A DNA stretch of 64,000 bases from Haloplanus sp. CK5-1 (GTDB lineage Archaea; Halobacteriota; Halobacteria; Halobacteriales; Haloferacaceae): positions 2,294,001 through 2,358,000 of the forward strand of contig NZ_CP147505.1 of NCBI RefSeq assembly GCF_037201915.1, given 5' to 3'. This document shows, piece after piece, positions 28,842-37,987 of this stretch; position 1 is the stretch's first letter, and each line of letters starts with the position of its first letter. Under the pieces are notes generated by a model, which was not told the origin of the DNA, searched no databases, and saw only the letters and a program-made list of their open reading frames with translations. Position numbers and translations under genes: made by a program.

Positions 28842-29207
28842 ATGAGTTCCCAAGCAAAAAGTGAGGAGGACCTGCGCGAGGAAATCGGGACTTTCCTACA
28901 GAAGAACTTCCCACAAATCGAGATGCACGGGGGATCGGCAGCGATTCAGAACCTTGACCGGGAAAGCGGCGAGGTGTCCATCCAGCTGGGGGGTGCGTGC
29001 AGCGGGTGCGGTATCTCTCCGATGACGATCCAGGCTATCAAGAAACGGATGGTGAATGAGATTGCCGAAATAGAGACCGTTCACGCAAATACCGGCGGTG
29101 GTGGCGGGAGTGGCCACGGCGGCAAGAGCCCGTCATTCCCTGGAGAAACAACCGACACCGGGGAAAGCGGCGGAGAGGACGATGGAGCCCCGACCGCGCC
29201 CTTCTAG
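28842..29207 (+). CDS. NifU-like C-terminal domain protein
   Basis: A 121-residue protein. Residues ~10-85 are the NifU C-terminal domain: REEIGTFLQKNFPQIEMHGG, VSIQLGGACSGCGISPMTIQ with the CxxC that holds a transient [Fe-S] cluster, and KKRMVNEIAEIETVHA. The tail is Gly/Ser-rich and disordered. Such proteins carry clusters from the SUF scaffold to targets, which agrees with the nearby SufB. A TATA-like ttatac lies about 27 nt before the ATG. Confidence 0.9.
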   Translation: MSSQAKSEEDLREEIGTFLQKNFPQIEMHGGSAAIQNLDRESGEVSIQLGGACSGCGISPMTIQAIKKRMVNEIAEIETVHANTGGGGGSGHGGKSPSFPGETTDTGESGGEDDGAPTAPF

Positions 29208-29519
29208 ATAATCACGATCGCTGTCCCCGCTCCGACGATATCGTCGCGGTCTATCCCTCTAACCGTGGTACTCACGAAAGCAAGCCACCTCATAAGATAG
29301 CTAACAGTTGAAATGCAATGATGAAAGGTGTATCGGGATTGTTAGCGCGATTCAGCGATTCCGCTCTGCTGACTTCACGCTCTACATCTTGTACGCCGCT
29401 TCTGACACGGGATGGAGCAGTCAATACGATTGTGACAGATTGAGGGCACGATCTTGACAGCGACGGCTTGTGCAAGGAATCACAGTATTCATCCGATATG
29501 GAACGGATTGGTTCTCCTG
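29208..29519. other. Intergenic region, no gene seen
   Basis: About 310 bp after the NifU-like gene. No credible frame on either strand. It probably holds the promoter of the cupin gene. Confidence 0.35.
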
Positions 29520-29852
29520 ATGACCCACGTTTCGACGAGCGACTTAGTCGACCAACTTGAACAGGAAAACACGAACTACTTGGAAGTACTGAGCAAGGAC
29601 GCTCTGAGCGTCGAACTTGCACAGTACCCTAATCCTGAGCCAAAGACAGCCCACAAAACTGACGAACTCTACTTCATCATCTCCGGGTCAGGAATGGTCC
29701 ACGTTGAAGATGAGCGGTATGCTGTCGACGAGGGCGACATAGTCTATGTGGAACGGGGAGCCGAACACGACTTTTTTGACATCGAGGATGAAATCACGGC
29801 CCTCGTCGTCTTTGCGAGTGCCGAAGACTCCGTCCTCGGTCAAGGTCTCTGA
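29520..29852 (+). CDS. Cupin-domain protein
   Basis: A 110-residue single-domain cupin. The first motif is around HKTDELYFIISGSGMVHVED, with His and the Glu of the G(x)5HxH(x)3,4E(x)6G pattern partly altered (only one His visible before the Glu). The second is VDEGDIVYVERGAEHDFFDI, giving the second-motif His. Cupins bind a metal or a small ligand. The start at 29520 precedes the domain; upstream residues are rich in Arg and Cys and unlike the protein. Confidence 0.82.
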   Translation: MTHVSTSDLVDQLEQENTNYLEVLSKDALSVELAQYPNPEPKTAHKTDELYFIISGSGMVHVEDERYAVDEGDIVYVERGAEHDFFDIEDEITALVVFASAEDSVLGQGL

Positions 29853-30873
29853 AGAACTAACCTGCTTCCACGAACAACTGCCGAACTCAGTCTCTGTATC
29901 GGTCACGCCGTTCATGGCAGATGGTCTGCATGTATCTGATGCGTCGCCGCGATGACTCACTAGCAGTTCTCAGCTATGGAGCCTACACAGTGGGAGCGGG
30001 ACTTCCCAAGAAGCGACGTTCCACATGGAGAACCTACCAGCACACACGTCTGCAGAGCGCTAGCTACCGTGGTTATACTGATGACGGCCACCGGGTGATC
30101 GCTGGAGTTCGTACTATTCTTTCTACAAGCGCGTGGTGAGCCGTCGTACGACTGTGACATCTTCCCAGCGGTGTTTTCGCGTGTATTCAGCACCCCCGAT
30201 TTCGACCGTTTCAGACCCAGCAAGGGGCTTCGTTCACCGACCGACCGAGCGCCTGCAGCGCCCATCGCCGGTTTCTCGCTCGTAATCGCACGACAACGGC
30301 GGGGTGAACGTCGATGTCGTCGTCTCTGAACGCACTGGCGTTGATTTCGTTCAGCCACTGAACGATTCCGACCGATGGCGGTTTCGTCCCCTGGTTCGCT
30401 ACCTCTACGGCGTGGCGCATGGCTGCTAATCATTGGCCGATTGAACGTCCCCCAATCACGGTCGACTGTCCCCCCAGCAAAAATGAGAGTTAGTGGGCTT
30501 TGGTTACAGGAACTCCACGTTGCCGTTGGGTGACCGGACCGACCACGGTAGGAACACATGATTTTCGCCGATGTGTGAGTTCAGGGACTATAACGGCGAC
30601 CGAGACAGCGGGCTTTCGGGAGCGATAACGAACTCGACCCAGCCCAGTGGCAGAACGATTTCCGAGGTGTAGACTCCCGAGAGGGTAGCGGGACTTCCCG
30701 CCGCTCAGAACAGCCGTTCGAGGAGGCCACGGTCGCGGTGTTTCTCCGCGAGCAGTACCGTACAGTCCACATCGTCGATAATGCCCAATACCTTTGAATG
30801 CAAGATTTACTCCGCCCACTGCCTCGATTTCTTAAGAACAAATGACAAAATAGATGGCTGCGATAGTCTAGGT
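29853..30873. other. Decayed intergenic region
   Basis: About 1 kb with no intact gene. On the minus strand 30211-30420 encodes a possible 69-residue protein (MRHAVEVANQGTKPPSVGIV) that has a plausible start and composition but no family I recognise. On the minus strand near 30700-30780 a short stretch reads GIIDDVDCTVLLAEKHRDRG and ends LLERLF, like the tail of a haloarchaeal transport or stress protein, and is cut off. I take the region as a scar of past insertions and deletions. Confidence 0.4.
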
Positions 30874-32268
30874 ATGCAAGCCGCCCTCGTCGATGGAATC
30901 TTCGAGTCGTTGCGGATCGGCGTCGGTTTCCTCTGGACCGCCGCGTGGGCGATCATCATGGGGCTCGTCATCACGAGTCTCGTCCAGGTCTACGTCTCCA
31001 AGGAGCGAATGGCCCAACTCTTGGGCGATGGTGATCTGAACGGTCTCACCAAGGCGACCGCATTCGGGGCGGCGAGTAGTGGCTGTAGTTTCGGAGCCGT
31101 CGCCATCGGGAAGGGGTTGTTCAAGAAGGGTGCCCACGCGGTGAACTTCCTCGCGTTCATGTTCGCCTCAACGAACCTCATCGTCGAACTCGGGTTGATG
31201 ATCCTGATCCTGCTAGGGTGGGAATTCCTTCTCGCAGAGCTGCTCGGCGGCCTCATCCTCATCGCCGTCATGGCGGTCATCGTTCACCTCACGCTTCCTG
31301 AGAACCTGTTTAGCGAAGTTCGAGAAACGCTCAACGAGCGCGATCACGCATCGGGCATCACGGAGGACCTCACCTGCGGGATGGAGGGCAAAGACGAGTA
31401 CACCCTCACGACTGACGGCGGTGAGACGCTCAAATTCTGCTCGGAAGGGTGTCTGGAGACCTACCGTCAGGAGGCGTCGAGTAGCGGTGGGTGGCGCGAG
31501 GAGTTGCTGTCGTGGGGTGGGTGGTACAAGATCGGGAATCAGTATCGCAAGGAGTGGTCGATGATTTGGAAGGACGTCGTCGCGGGCTTTCTCATCTCCG
31601 GGTTCGTTATCGTCTTCGTCCCCCAGTGGGTGTGGAACACGCTGTTCATTCAGGGCGACGGCCTGCTCGTGACTGCCGAGAACGCGATTATGGGCGTCGC
31701 AATCGCTGTCATCAGCTTCGTCGGCAGTATGGGTAACGTCCCGTTCGCCGTCGCGCTCTGGGGCGGCGGCATCAGCTTCGCGGGCGTCATCGCGTTCGTC
31801 TACGCCGACCTCATCACGATTCCCGTGTTGAACGTCTACCGGAAGTACTACGGCTGGAAGATTATGCTCTACATCCTCGGTGTCTTCTTCGTCACGATGG
31901 CGTTCACCGGCTTCCTCATGGAACTGCTATTCGACGCGCTCGGCATCGTCCCGGATCTGGCCAGCGGTGAAACTGCGACCGAGCAGACGTACTTCGAACT
32001 CAACTACACGTTCTACCTCAACCTCGTCGCCTTCGCGCTTTCTGGATTCCTTCTCTACGTTTACCGGCGGGGACTCGGCGCACCGGGCCAGTATCGTGAT
32101 CCGGTGTGCGGGATGCGAACCGACGATGAGGGCGCGAGTGCGTCCCGCGATGGGACGACGTACTATTTTTGCTCGAAGACTTGCAAGCGCGCGTTCGAAG
32201 ATGAACCGACGGAATTTGCCGATCAAAGCTCGCAAATATCAAGTCACAATCACGACCATGACCACTGA
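30874..32268 (+). CDS. Heavy-metal-type permease with two YHS domains
   Basis: A 464-residue membrane protein. The permease part has about eight segments in two halves: TAAWAIIMGLVITSLVQVYV, FGAASSGCSFGAVAIGKGLF, and ISFVGSMGNVPFAVALWGGG with GGISFAGVIAFVYADLITIP. This is the ArsP/DUF318 (SO_0444) type of permease. Between the halves (about 155-195) and at the C-terminus (about 408-445) are Cys-rich metal domains of YHS/TRASH type: LTCGMEGKDEYTLTTDGGET then FCSEGCLETY; and YRDPVCGMRTDDEGASASRD then FCSKTCKRAFEDEP. The tail is His-rich (SSHNHDHDH). Export of a soft metal or organometal is likely. Start MQAALVDGIFESL at 30874 lies just before the first segment; the longer frame adds 31 non-hydrophobic residues. 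Confidence 0.82.
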   Translation: MQAALVDGIFESLRIGVGFLWTAAWAIIMGLVITSLVQVYVSKERMAQLLGDGDLNGLTKATAFGAASSGCSFGAVAIGKGLFKKGAHAVNFLAFMFASTNLIVELGLMILILLGWEFLLAELLGGLILIAVMAVIVHLTLPENLFSEVRETLNERDHASGITEDLTCGMEGKDEYTLTTDGGETLKFCSEGCLETYRQEASSSGGWREELLSWGGWYKIGNQYRKEWSMIWKDVVAGFLISGFVIVFVPQWVWNTLFIQGDGLLVTAENAIMGVAIAVISFVGSMGNVPFAVALWGGGISFAGVIAFVYADLITIPVLNVYRKYYGWKIMLYILGVFFVTMAFTGFLMELLFDALGIVPDLASGETATEQTYFELNYTFYLNLVAFALSGFLLYVYRRGLGAPGQYRDPVCGMRTDDEGASASRDGTTYYFCSKTCKRAFEDEPTEFADQSSQISSHNHDHDH

Positions 32269-32374
32269 TGATCGCACTGTGGTTATTCCGCTGTGCAGGG
32301 GTTCACCATCACAGTTTCAATCCGCAATTGTCACACCTGACGCGCCCAAATAGACGGTATGAATAGTCAAATCT

Positions 32375-33443
32375 GAGGGTGTCATAGAACTCTTCTCACA
32401 CCGTGATGATTGTGCTTCCCGGATTGTCTCCGCGTTCGTAGTTGGTGATTGCGACGACGAGGCGCAGACACAACGCGAGGAACACCTGCGCTCGTGCATG
32501 GACGCGGCCTCGGGCGTGCGTTCGCCCGAGGCCGCAGCCCTTGACTGATTCGTTGGTTCGTTCGACGCCACTCCGGCGGTTGTACGTCTCGTCTAGCGTT
32601 GATTGCTTCAGCTGAACGTCGTTGCTGTGTTTTTCAATGCGGTCTTCTACCCTGTACTCGATATCTTTCGGGTCGTCGGTGTTTCGTGGATTGTACGGAG
32701 CGACTGGCACGACCCCTGCGGCCAGCAGGTGGTCGTGCCAGTCGAGCGTGTCGTAGGCACTGTCTCCAAGCATCCACATCGGTTTCCCGACGGCGAGCGC
32801 GTCACGCGTGACGCGCATCGCCGTCTCTTCTGGTGCTTGTTTGCTCTCGGTGAACTCGGCTGCAATCGGGATCTTTTGCCCGGTTGAGACGATCGTGCAG
32901 CCGTAGCCGTAGTAGTACTCGTCATCGGTTGGATCATAGCACTTCGATGCGTCTGGATCGGCGGGCATCGCTCTCACGTCGGTTGAATCGATAGAATACG
33001 TCAAGTCGAGCAGGCCCCGCAAGGCGGCCTGCTCGACGAGATGGTCGAAGACCCGGTCAACAACGTGCTCAAGATCAGTGAGGAATCGATCGACCGCGTC
33101 TCTCGACGGCGGTCGATCGAAGCTACAGCTGAGCCAGACAACGGTGTTGTTCAGTTCTCGTGCAACCGGACGGATACCGTCGATGTTCTTGTAATAGCAA
33201 TGGAGAAAGCCACGCATCATCTCGGGCGGCTCAAGATCTCGTGTTCGCCCCGTCTCCGCCGGGGCGAACACGTCGAACCCTTCAAGAAACTCGAAGGAGA
33301 GGTGCTCGAACAACGCCAACGTCTCCGTTTCCACGGCATTGAAGAACGATTCTACCGAAGGATCATCTTGCAGGGTCGCTGAACTCATTCCACCTCAGCG
33401 TTCACCCTGCTCTTTGGTATGCGAACTGTTCTATGACACCCTC
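32375..33443. mobile_element. Insertion sequence with 16-bp terminal inverted repeats
   Basis: The ends gagggtgtcatagaac (32375-32390) and gttctatgacaccctc (33428-33443) are exact reverse complements and frame one transposase gene on the minus strand. The element is about 1.07 kb. The flanks show no target-site duplication, so the copy may have been rearranged. It ends 60 bp after the SWIM protein stop. Confidence 0.85.
32396..33388 (-). CDS. Transposase (DDE, IS4/IS5 superfamily)
   Basis: A 330-residue full-length transposase. The DDE pattern is visible as LTYSIDSTDVRAMPADPDAS (first Asp), KPMWMLGDSAYDTLDWHDHL (second Asp) and NRRSGVERTNESVKGCGLGR (Glu). It ends with LALCLRLVVAITNYERGDNP, as in intact haloarchaeal copies. 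Reading frame and ends are intact, so it may still be active. The IS4 versus IS5 assignment was not resolved. Confidence 0.88.
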   Translation of the reverse strand: MSSATLQDDPSVESFFNAVETETLALFEHLSFEFLEGFDVFAPAETGRTRDLEPPEMMRGFLHCYYKNIDGIRPVARELNNTVVWLSCSFDRPPSRDAVDRFLTDLEHVVDRVFDHLVEQAALRGLLDLTYSIDSTDVRAMPADPDASKCYDPTDDEYYYGYGCTIVSTGQKIPIAAEFTESKQAPEETAMRVTRDALAVGKPMWMLGDSAYDTLDWHDHLLAAGVVPVAPYNPRNTDDPKDIEYRVEDRIEKHSNDVQLKQSTLDETYNRRSGVERTNESVKGCGLGRTHARGRVHARAQVFLALCLRLVVAITNYERGDNPGSTIITV

Positions 33444-33506
33444 GACCGCGACACAAACTAATTCTCGTGATCGTCGAACGTGCAGGCGTCATCGAGGGCG
33501 ACACAG

Positions 33507-34328
33507 CTATTCGTCGGACTGCTCGCCCAGCTTCTCTCGAAGCTCGACTGCTGCCTTCTCGAAGTGTTCCGCGAGGAACGGCGTTCCCGATGTCACCCGC
33601 TCCTCAAGGAATGTGACGGCGTCAGTGACAGCATCAGCGTCGCGCTCCGTGGTCGCGACACAGTCGACGTACCCGTTGAGTGCCCGACTGAACGCACTCG
33701 AGAAGTGGTCGTACGCGCCGTCGACGCGCTCCATATTGTCGTCGAGCGACTCGACAAGTGCCCGGTAGACGGTCGCCGCCGACGCGTACCGCCCCTGCTC
33801 GCGGTACTCGTTTGCGAGATCGAACCACTGCGTGAAGTCGATGGGCTCGAAGACAACGTGGTACTCAGGGTTTGTCTCTTTGAACCGCCGATCGATCGAG
33901 GCGCGAAGCTCGTCAGCCGACTGTCTCGTCGGCTCACCGACTCGGGCGAGAAACCGGGCGCGAAGATCCGCATCGGTCGCGAGTGCGTCACGCAGGAACG
34001 CGCGGAGTTCGTCGGCGTCGGCGCCGTTAAGTGCGGCGTCGAGTTGATCGCCTTCGTCTGGCGGTGGGTCGTCAGCACACCGAAGCAACACGGCAACGAC
34101 GTGCTTGCACGCTCCCGGCCCGTCGTACGGACAATCACACCACGGGGCAAACCCGTCGGTGGCGAGGTCAACACGGACATCGTACTGGCGGCTACCGCTC
34201 ACGATGGCGGTTACGGTGGTACCGATGCAGTGTATTTCGTGGATACGGCTCTCAGTGAGATATCGTTCGCCACGTTCGAAGACCGCGTCCGTACAGATAT
34301 CTCGAACCGCCTCCTCGGTTACGTCCAT
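33507..34328 (-). CDS. SWIM zinc-finger protein
   Basis: A 273-residue protein. It starts with MDVTEEAVRDICTDAVFERG, then FERGERYLTESRI, as in SWIM-domain proteins. The zinc site is the CxCxnCxH motif in APWCDCPYDGPGACKHVVAV. Residues ~110-270 are helical, probably TPR-like (ANEYREQGRYASAATVYRAL). SWIM domains bind nucleic acid or partner proteins. The insertion sequence sits just beyond the stop, so the gene appears complete. Confidence 0.85.
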   Translation of the reverse strand: MDVTEEAVRDICTDAVFERGERYLTESRIHEIHCIGTTVTAIVSGSRQYDVRVDLATDGFAPWCDCPYDGPGACKHVVAVLLRCADDPPPDEGDQLDAALNGADADELRAFLRDALATDADLRARFLARVGEPTRQSADELRASIDRRFKETNPEYHVVFEPIDFTQWFDLANEYREQGRYASAATVYRALVESLDDNMERVDGAYDHFSSAFSRALNGYVDCVATTERDADAVTDAVTFLEERVTSGTPFLAEHFEKAAVELREKLGEQSDE

Positions 34329-34464
34329 ATGCGTTGACGGTGTTCCAGCGCGAACGGGAAAACCGATCGTCGATCTCGCCTTCGCACTGGATTAGAACGG
34401 TCTGGTTTTGCGAGAAGCCATAATACCGTTGTAGCACACCTAGAACTCCCAGCTTGGCGGAGTC

Positions 34465-34602
34465 CTATTCAGTCACGAGTTCCTCGTAGATGCCCGCGTG
34501 TTCGTTGAGGTCTTGGCGGCCGAGGAACCGGATGAGATATTGTCGCGCTTCCTCGGCGGACAGCTCATCGGGAATCTCGGGCGGCTCGCTTTCAGCGGCC
34601 AT
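34465..34602 (-). CDS. Small protein downstream of the Doc toxin gene
   Basis: A 45-codon frame, MAAESEPPEIPDELSAEEAR, then QYLIRFLGRQDLNEHAGIYE. It follows the Doc gene on the same strand with a gap of 23 bp. It is acidic and helical, as small antitoxin-like proteins often are, but I do not recognise it and the position downstream of the toxin is atypical. Confidence 0.45.
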   Translation of the reverse strand: MAAESEPPEIPDELSAEEARQYLIRFLGRQDLNEHAGIYEELVTE

Positions 34603-34625
34603 GCTTATTCCTCACTACGGGGGTC

Positions 34626-35170
34626 CTAGTCATAATCGTTCGGTTCGTGGGATTCCTGCTCGCCGGTGTCGCGGTCCGCCGGGAGCTGCTCCGCTCCCTC
34701 GATACGGGCCAGCCACAAATTGATGATCGCCTCGTATTCCGGTGCCAGCGGTTCTGTGTGCGCCCGCAGATACGCGAGCACGTTGTCCGCATCGACGCTG
34801 GACTCATCCGTCGCGAACGCCTTCAAAATCTCTTTGATCTCCCGGTCGTAGTCGAAGCGCAGCCCATTCAGCGCGTAGAAAACCGGGGTCGATATGAGTG
34901 CCGTTCGCTTATTGTCATCAACGAACGGATGATTGACCGCAATGAGCCGGAGCAGTTGGAAGGCCTTCTCGTGGAGCAATTCGGGGCCCTGACCGAACTG
35001 GCCTTCCTGAACGTGTTCCACGGCGTATTCGATATCGCCTGGCGAGGCCACCCCGGCGGTGGTCTCTGCATTACATCCACGATCAGCTCGTGAATGGCGT
35101 GGATGTCGTCGGCCGATAGGTAGCTGATCGATTCCGATTCCTCGCCTATTATCGATATTCTCTGAGACAA
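34626..35170 (-). pseudogene. doc: Fic/Doc toxin (death-on-curing), frameshifted
   Basis: The start MSQRISIIGEESESISYLSA and DDIHAIHELIVD lie in one frame. The rest lies in another: NAETTAGVASPGDIEYAVEH, RLIAVNHPFVDDNKRTALIS with the Fic core HPFxDxNKRT, and YLRAHTEPLAPEYEAIINLW. One base is missing near 35078-35083 (around gtggatgta on the minus strand). Doc proteins modify elongation factor Tu or related targets by phosphorylation. The break inactivates the protein unless it reflects a sequencing error. Confidence 0.72.
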
Positions 35171-35185
35171 CGCATATTTATTTAC

Positions 35186-35515
35186 TGTTTTGTGGAGCGC
35201 GCTCCCGGGCTACCGCGGTGGCACGATCTCCGCGCTGCCCGATGTCGAACTGCTGCAGCACGTCGTGGTGGCTTCGATTTGTCGTTGCCGTGACGGACAA
35301 CGCTTTGCCTGCTTGGACTGTTCGCACTCAGGTAATGCCGACTACAAGGCGGCGAAAACGTGGCCCGCAAACTCGCGTTGCAACTCCAGCAGGAGCAGAT
35401 GTCCCCTGCTGGAGGGGCGTTCTGTCAGTACACCCTGAAGTCAGGGATTATGTTCGTGAACGCGACTGACGTGGCGTCCGACACACCCGGGTCGGCAGAA
35501 CGAGAGTCCACTGGC
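35186..35515 (+). pseudogene. 3' fragment of a TnpB (IS200/IS605, IS1341-type) gene
   Basis: The frame gives the zinc-finger end of TnpB: CRCRDGQRFACLDCSHSGNA, DYKAAKT, then after a one-base shift ARKLALQLQQEQMSPAGGAF, CQYTLKSGIMFVNA, and ends at RES near 35510. The RuvC and N-terminal domains are absent. The usual IS200/IS605 right-end hairpin follows, confirming the identification. Confidence 0.75.
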
Positions 35516-35518
35516 AAG

Positions 35519-35538
35519 CCCACCGCTTTAGCGGTGGG
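35519..35538 (+). repeat. IS200/IS605-type right-end hairpin
   Basis: The sequence cccaccgctttagcggtggg forms a perfect 8-bp stem with a tttA loop, directly after the TnpB fragment. Such hairpins mark the transposon right end recognised by TnpA, and lie at the 3' part of the guide RNA in active TnpB systems. Confidence 0.7.
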
Positions 35539-35570
35539 TAAATCAACGTTATACAGAATCAAGAAGAAAA

Positions 35571-36062
35571 CCTGCGGCTTCAGCCGCAGGATGAATCCGA
35601 CAACTCGGAGTCGATCTACGCTGCGATAGCCACTCTGATATTTGACAATCCGTAATTTAAAGTGACAGGTAGTTCTATGTATACGTAGGAATCAGGCTGG
35701 GAACCGAGCGATTCCCTCCAGTCCTACGATGGCGGCCTGTCCGCCCCAAGCAATGAGACAATAATCGGAACTAGTCAGGTGAACGGTCGGTTCCTATAAT
35801 GAATCGATGCGGTGCCCGACTGTTTGAAAGCACCACAGAAAGTAACTCCGAGTCCGTTGAAGTCTGCCGGACTCCCCAAGGCAAAAACAACTTCGGGAGT
35901 CCGAACACGACGGAGGATAGGAGTACCGGGGGCTTGGCACTCCCAGCAGTCCCACCCGCTACAGTCCGTGAACCCCACACGGATTCTCACCGTGCCGGGG
36001 TTCGGTGGAACTGCAAACCTGAAATCTCCAACGCTCAGGATTCCTCCGCGTTTACGCGGAGG
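35571..36062 (+). mobile_element. Relic of a short IS200/IS605-type element
   Basis: A second hairpin (cctgcggcttcagccgcagg, 35571-35590) and a third (cctccgcgtttacgcggagg, 36043-36062) delimit about 490 bp with no conserved gene. The inner text is rich in short inverted stretches and the right hairpin has the same ttta loop as the 35519 one. I read it as a deleted or non-autonomous element next to the TnpB fragment. Confidence 0.5.
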
Positions 36063-36165
36063 AGGATGTCAATTTTGCACTATTGAAACACTCACGTTTG
36101 GATCATGCAAAAGTTCATATGTATGAATCGACTGCCATCTGATAGCATCTAATCACCAGACAGCG

Positions 36166-37536
36166 ATGAAGGAACAGATTAGTCGGAGCGACGTGTGCGC
36201 GCCGAAGTATATCGAACCACCCTCCTGTAATCCCCCATTAGGCGTCATCAAAAAGGGTCGCCTCTGGGTAGTCGAGCTGTTCCGCGGCGGGACCCACGAT
36301 GGAGAGACGCTCTCAACGCACGATCGGCAGATGGATGCGCTGCGTGCCGGCAAAGAAACGATGGAGGCGGAGACCCATCCGTGCTTGCTTCGCTGGCATG
36401 AACCCGATAGTGTCGGGACGATCTACTGGAATCCGATTTTCGAGGATCTCACCGTGCAATACGACCCGCTACAGGATGCATGGGTGGTCGTCCCGGAAGC
36501 AAGTCATTTCGTCTTTGGCACTGAGGACACGTACCAAGCGGCCTGTGAGTACGCTCTAGTCGTCCAGGAAGAATACGATTTCAAGCACTTAACGAGCTAC
36601 GATCAGAACGGAACAGCCGGTGATACACGTGACCATCGGTTCTTGCGGCACGACATCACGACGTCGGGTGTACGGTTCACAAACGCACGAGCACCCGTCG
36701 ACACCGATGACTCCGACGAAACGGCTGATAGTGAATCGGTCAATCAAGCCACACCGAGTGCGCTCGGGGCGTCCGTTCCTGATGTCACAAAAGTGACTAT
36801 CATCGATGACGATGGGCCACTCCATCGATATGAATCACCCTGGGCGGATGAGCGGACAGCCCGGATTGTCGCATTGGCACCGGACTACCGGTCAATAGAA
36901 CCGGCTGTTGAGACGATGGCAACGATCATCACGTCTTGGAATGGACTCGCTGACAGACCATACGTTGCCACAGTCTTGGAATTCGGTCTTGAACCGGCGC
37001 CCTGGATCGTCTATCAGTCACACGCGGACACCTTAGCTGAGCGTGGCCACGATCTGCCCGCCGAGAAACGACTGAGTCTGCTCGATGATATCAGTTCAGC
37101 GCTGATGGCTGCACGACAAACGGAGATGTCGACAATAGGTGTCCGGCCTGAGAACATTCAGCTCGTCCCCGATCAGTCGGGATATCGCGGTGCGCTCGCA
37201 AACTGGGGTGTCGAGTGGAGCGTCGGAAAGGTGACCGAGAAACCGTTCGTCACGCCATTTACTGCGCCCGAACAAATCGACGGGACGGTCTCGCCACGGA
37301 CTAGTGTGTATCAACTCGGCGCGCTCGCATACTGGCTGTTCTGTGAAGCCAAGCCATTCACCGACACGACAAACTTACCGGAGGCGATCAAAATGGGGGA
37401 CCTGATTGCACCGACCGTGGCAGGCGAGCTGCCAGACGCAGCCGCGGAAGTCCTGACGACCGCGATGTCGCCGACTCCTGAGAATCGATACGACGATGTC
37501 GGGGCCTTCTATTCGGCATTCTGCAAGTCATTTTGA
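36166..37536 (+). CDS. Kinase-like protein without catalytic residues
   Basis: A 456-residue protein. Residues 1-155 contain two alpha/beta units (LWVVELFRGGTHDGETLSTH; WVVVPEASHFVFGTEDTYQA) of unknown family. From ~210 the pattern of an eukaryotic-like protein kinase appears: LHRYESPWADERTARIVALA, AARQTEMSTIGVRPENIQLV, ALANWGVEWSVGKVTEKPFV, FTAPEQIDGTVSPRTSVYQL, GALAYWLFCEAKPF, and TAMSPTPENRYDDVGAFYSA. The APE motif and C-lobe are clear, but the catalytic HRD is replaced (TIGVRPEN) and DFG by NWG. So it is probably a pseudokinase or an adaptor. No signal peptide or membrane segment. Confidence 0.7.
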   Translation: MKEQISRSDVCAPKYIEPPSCNPPLGVIKKGRLWVVELFRGGTHDGETLSTHDRQMDALRAGKETMEAETHPCLLRWHEPDSVGTIYWNPIFEDLTVQYDPLQDAWVVVPEASHFVFGTEDTYQAACEYALVVQEEYDFKHLTSYDQNGTAGDTRDHRFLRHDITTSGVRFTNARAPVDTDDSDETADSESVNQATPSALGASVPDVTKVTIIDDDGPLHRYESPWADERTARIVALAPDYRSIEPAVETMATIITSWNGLADRPYVATVLEFGLEPAPWIVYQSHADTLAERGHDLPAEKRLSLLDDISSALMAARQTEMSTIGVRPENIQLVPDQSGYRGALANWGVEWSVGKVTEKPFVTPFTAPEQIDGTVSPRTSVYQLGALAYWLFCEAKPFTDTTNLPEAIKMGDLIAPTVAGELPDAAAEVLTTAMSPTPENRYDDVGAFYSAFCKSF

Positions 37537-37794
37537 CCTGTGAGCAGACGGGACGCCAACCCCGATGAGGGACAATCGTGCGGGCGAAAAACAGCAGCTT
37601 CGCTCCGTCGACATCCGAGCGCTCCTCGCGTCGGCTCGCGTCTCGGCACACAGCCCCTGTGCGGTTGCTACGGGTGCTCTCGTTCCTCGTCCTTTCGTGT
37701 GTTGGCGGTGCCGTATTCAGTCCCGTATTTTCTCGCCCGAGCGTATCAGTCTGGCTGCATCGTTAGCCGCCCTTCTTTTTCGGGGTAATCGTCC

Positions 37795-37980
37795 ATGAGC
37801 GTCGAGAATTTCGACGGAAACGGCTTTGCAGACCAGCCCTTGATCATCTATGGCTATACTGACGATACCGACGAGCTGCATATCAAGGAACTCTCACGCT
37901 CGGGCTGTGGTGAATTTAGTCCCTCCCCCGGCGACGTACTCCACCGCGGGGCTATATGCTTCGACACTCCCAAAGCCTGA
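37795..37980 (+). CDS. Small unknown protein
   Basis: A 61-residue frame, MSVENFDGNGFADQPLIIYG, then YTDDTDELHIKELSRSGCGE and a Pro-rich end. A good composition for a haloarchaeal protein but no family recognised. It is convergent with hicA, 8 bp beyond. Confidence 0.35.
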   Translation: MSVENFDGNGFADQPLIIYGYTDDTDELHIKELSRSGCGEFSPSPGDVLHRGAICFDTPKA

Positions 37981-37987
37981 GTAACTT

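Noticed and set aside
30211..30420. A separate gene call for the 69-codon minus-strand frame
   Set aside because: No family, no promoter or neighbour support, and it lies in a decayed 1-kb stretch; mentioned there only.
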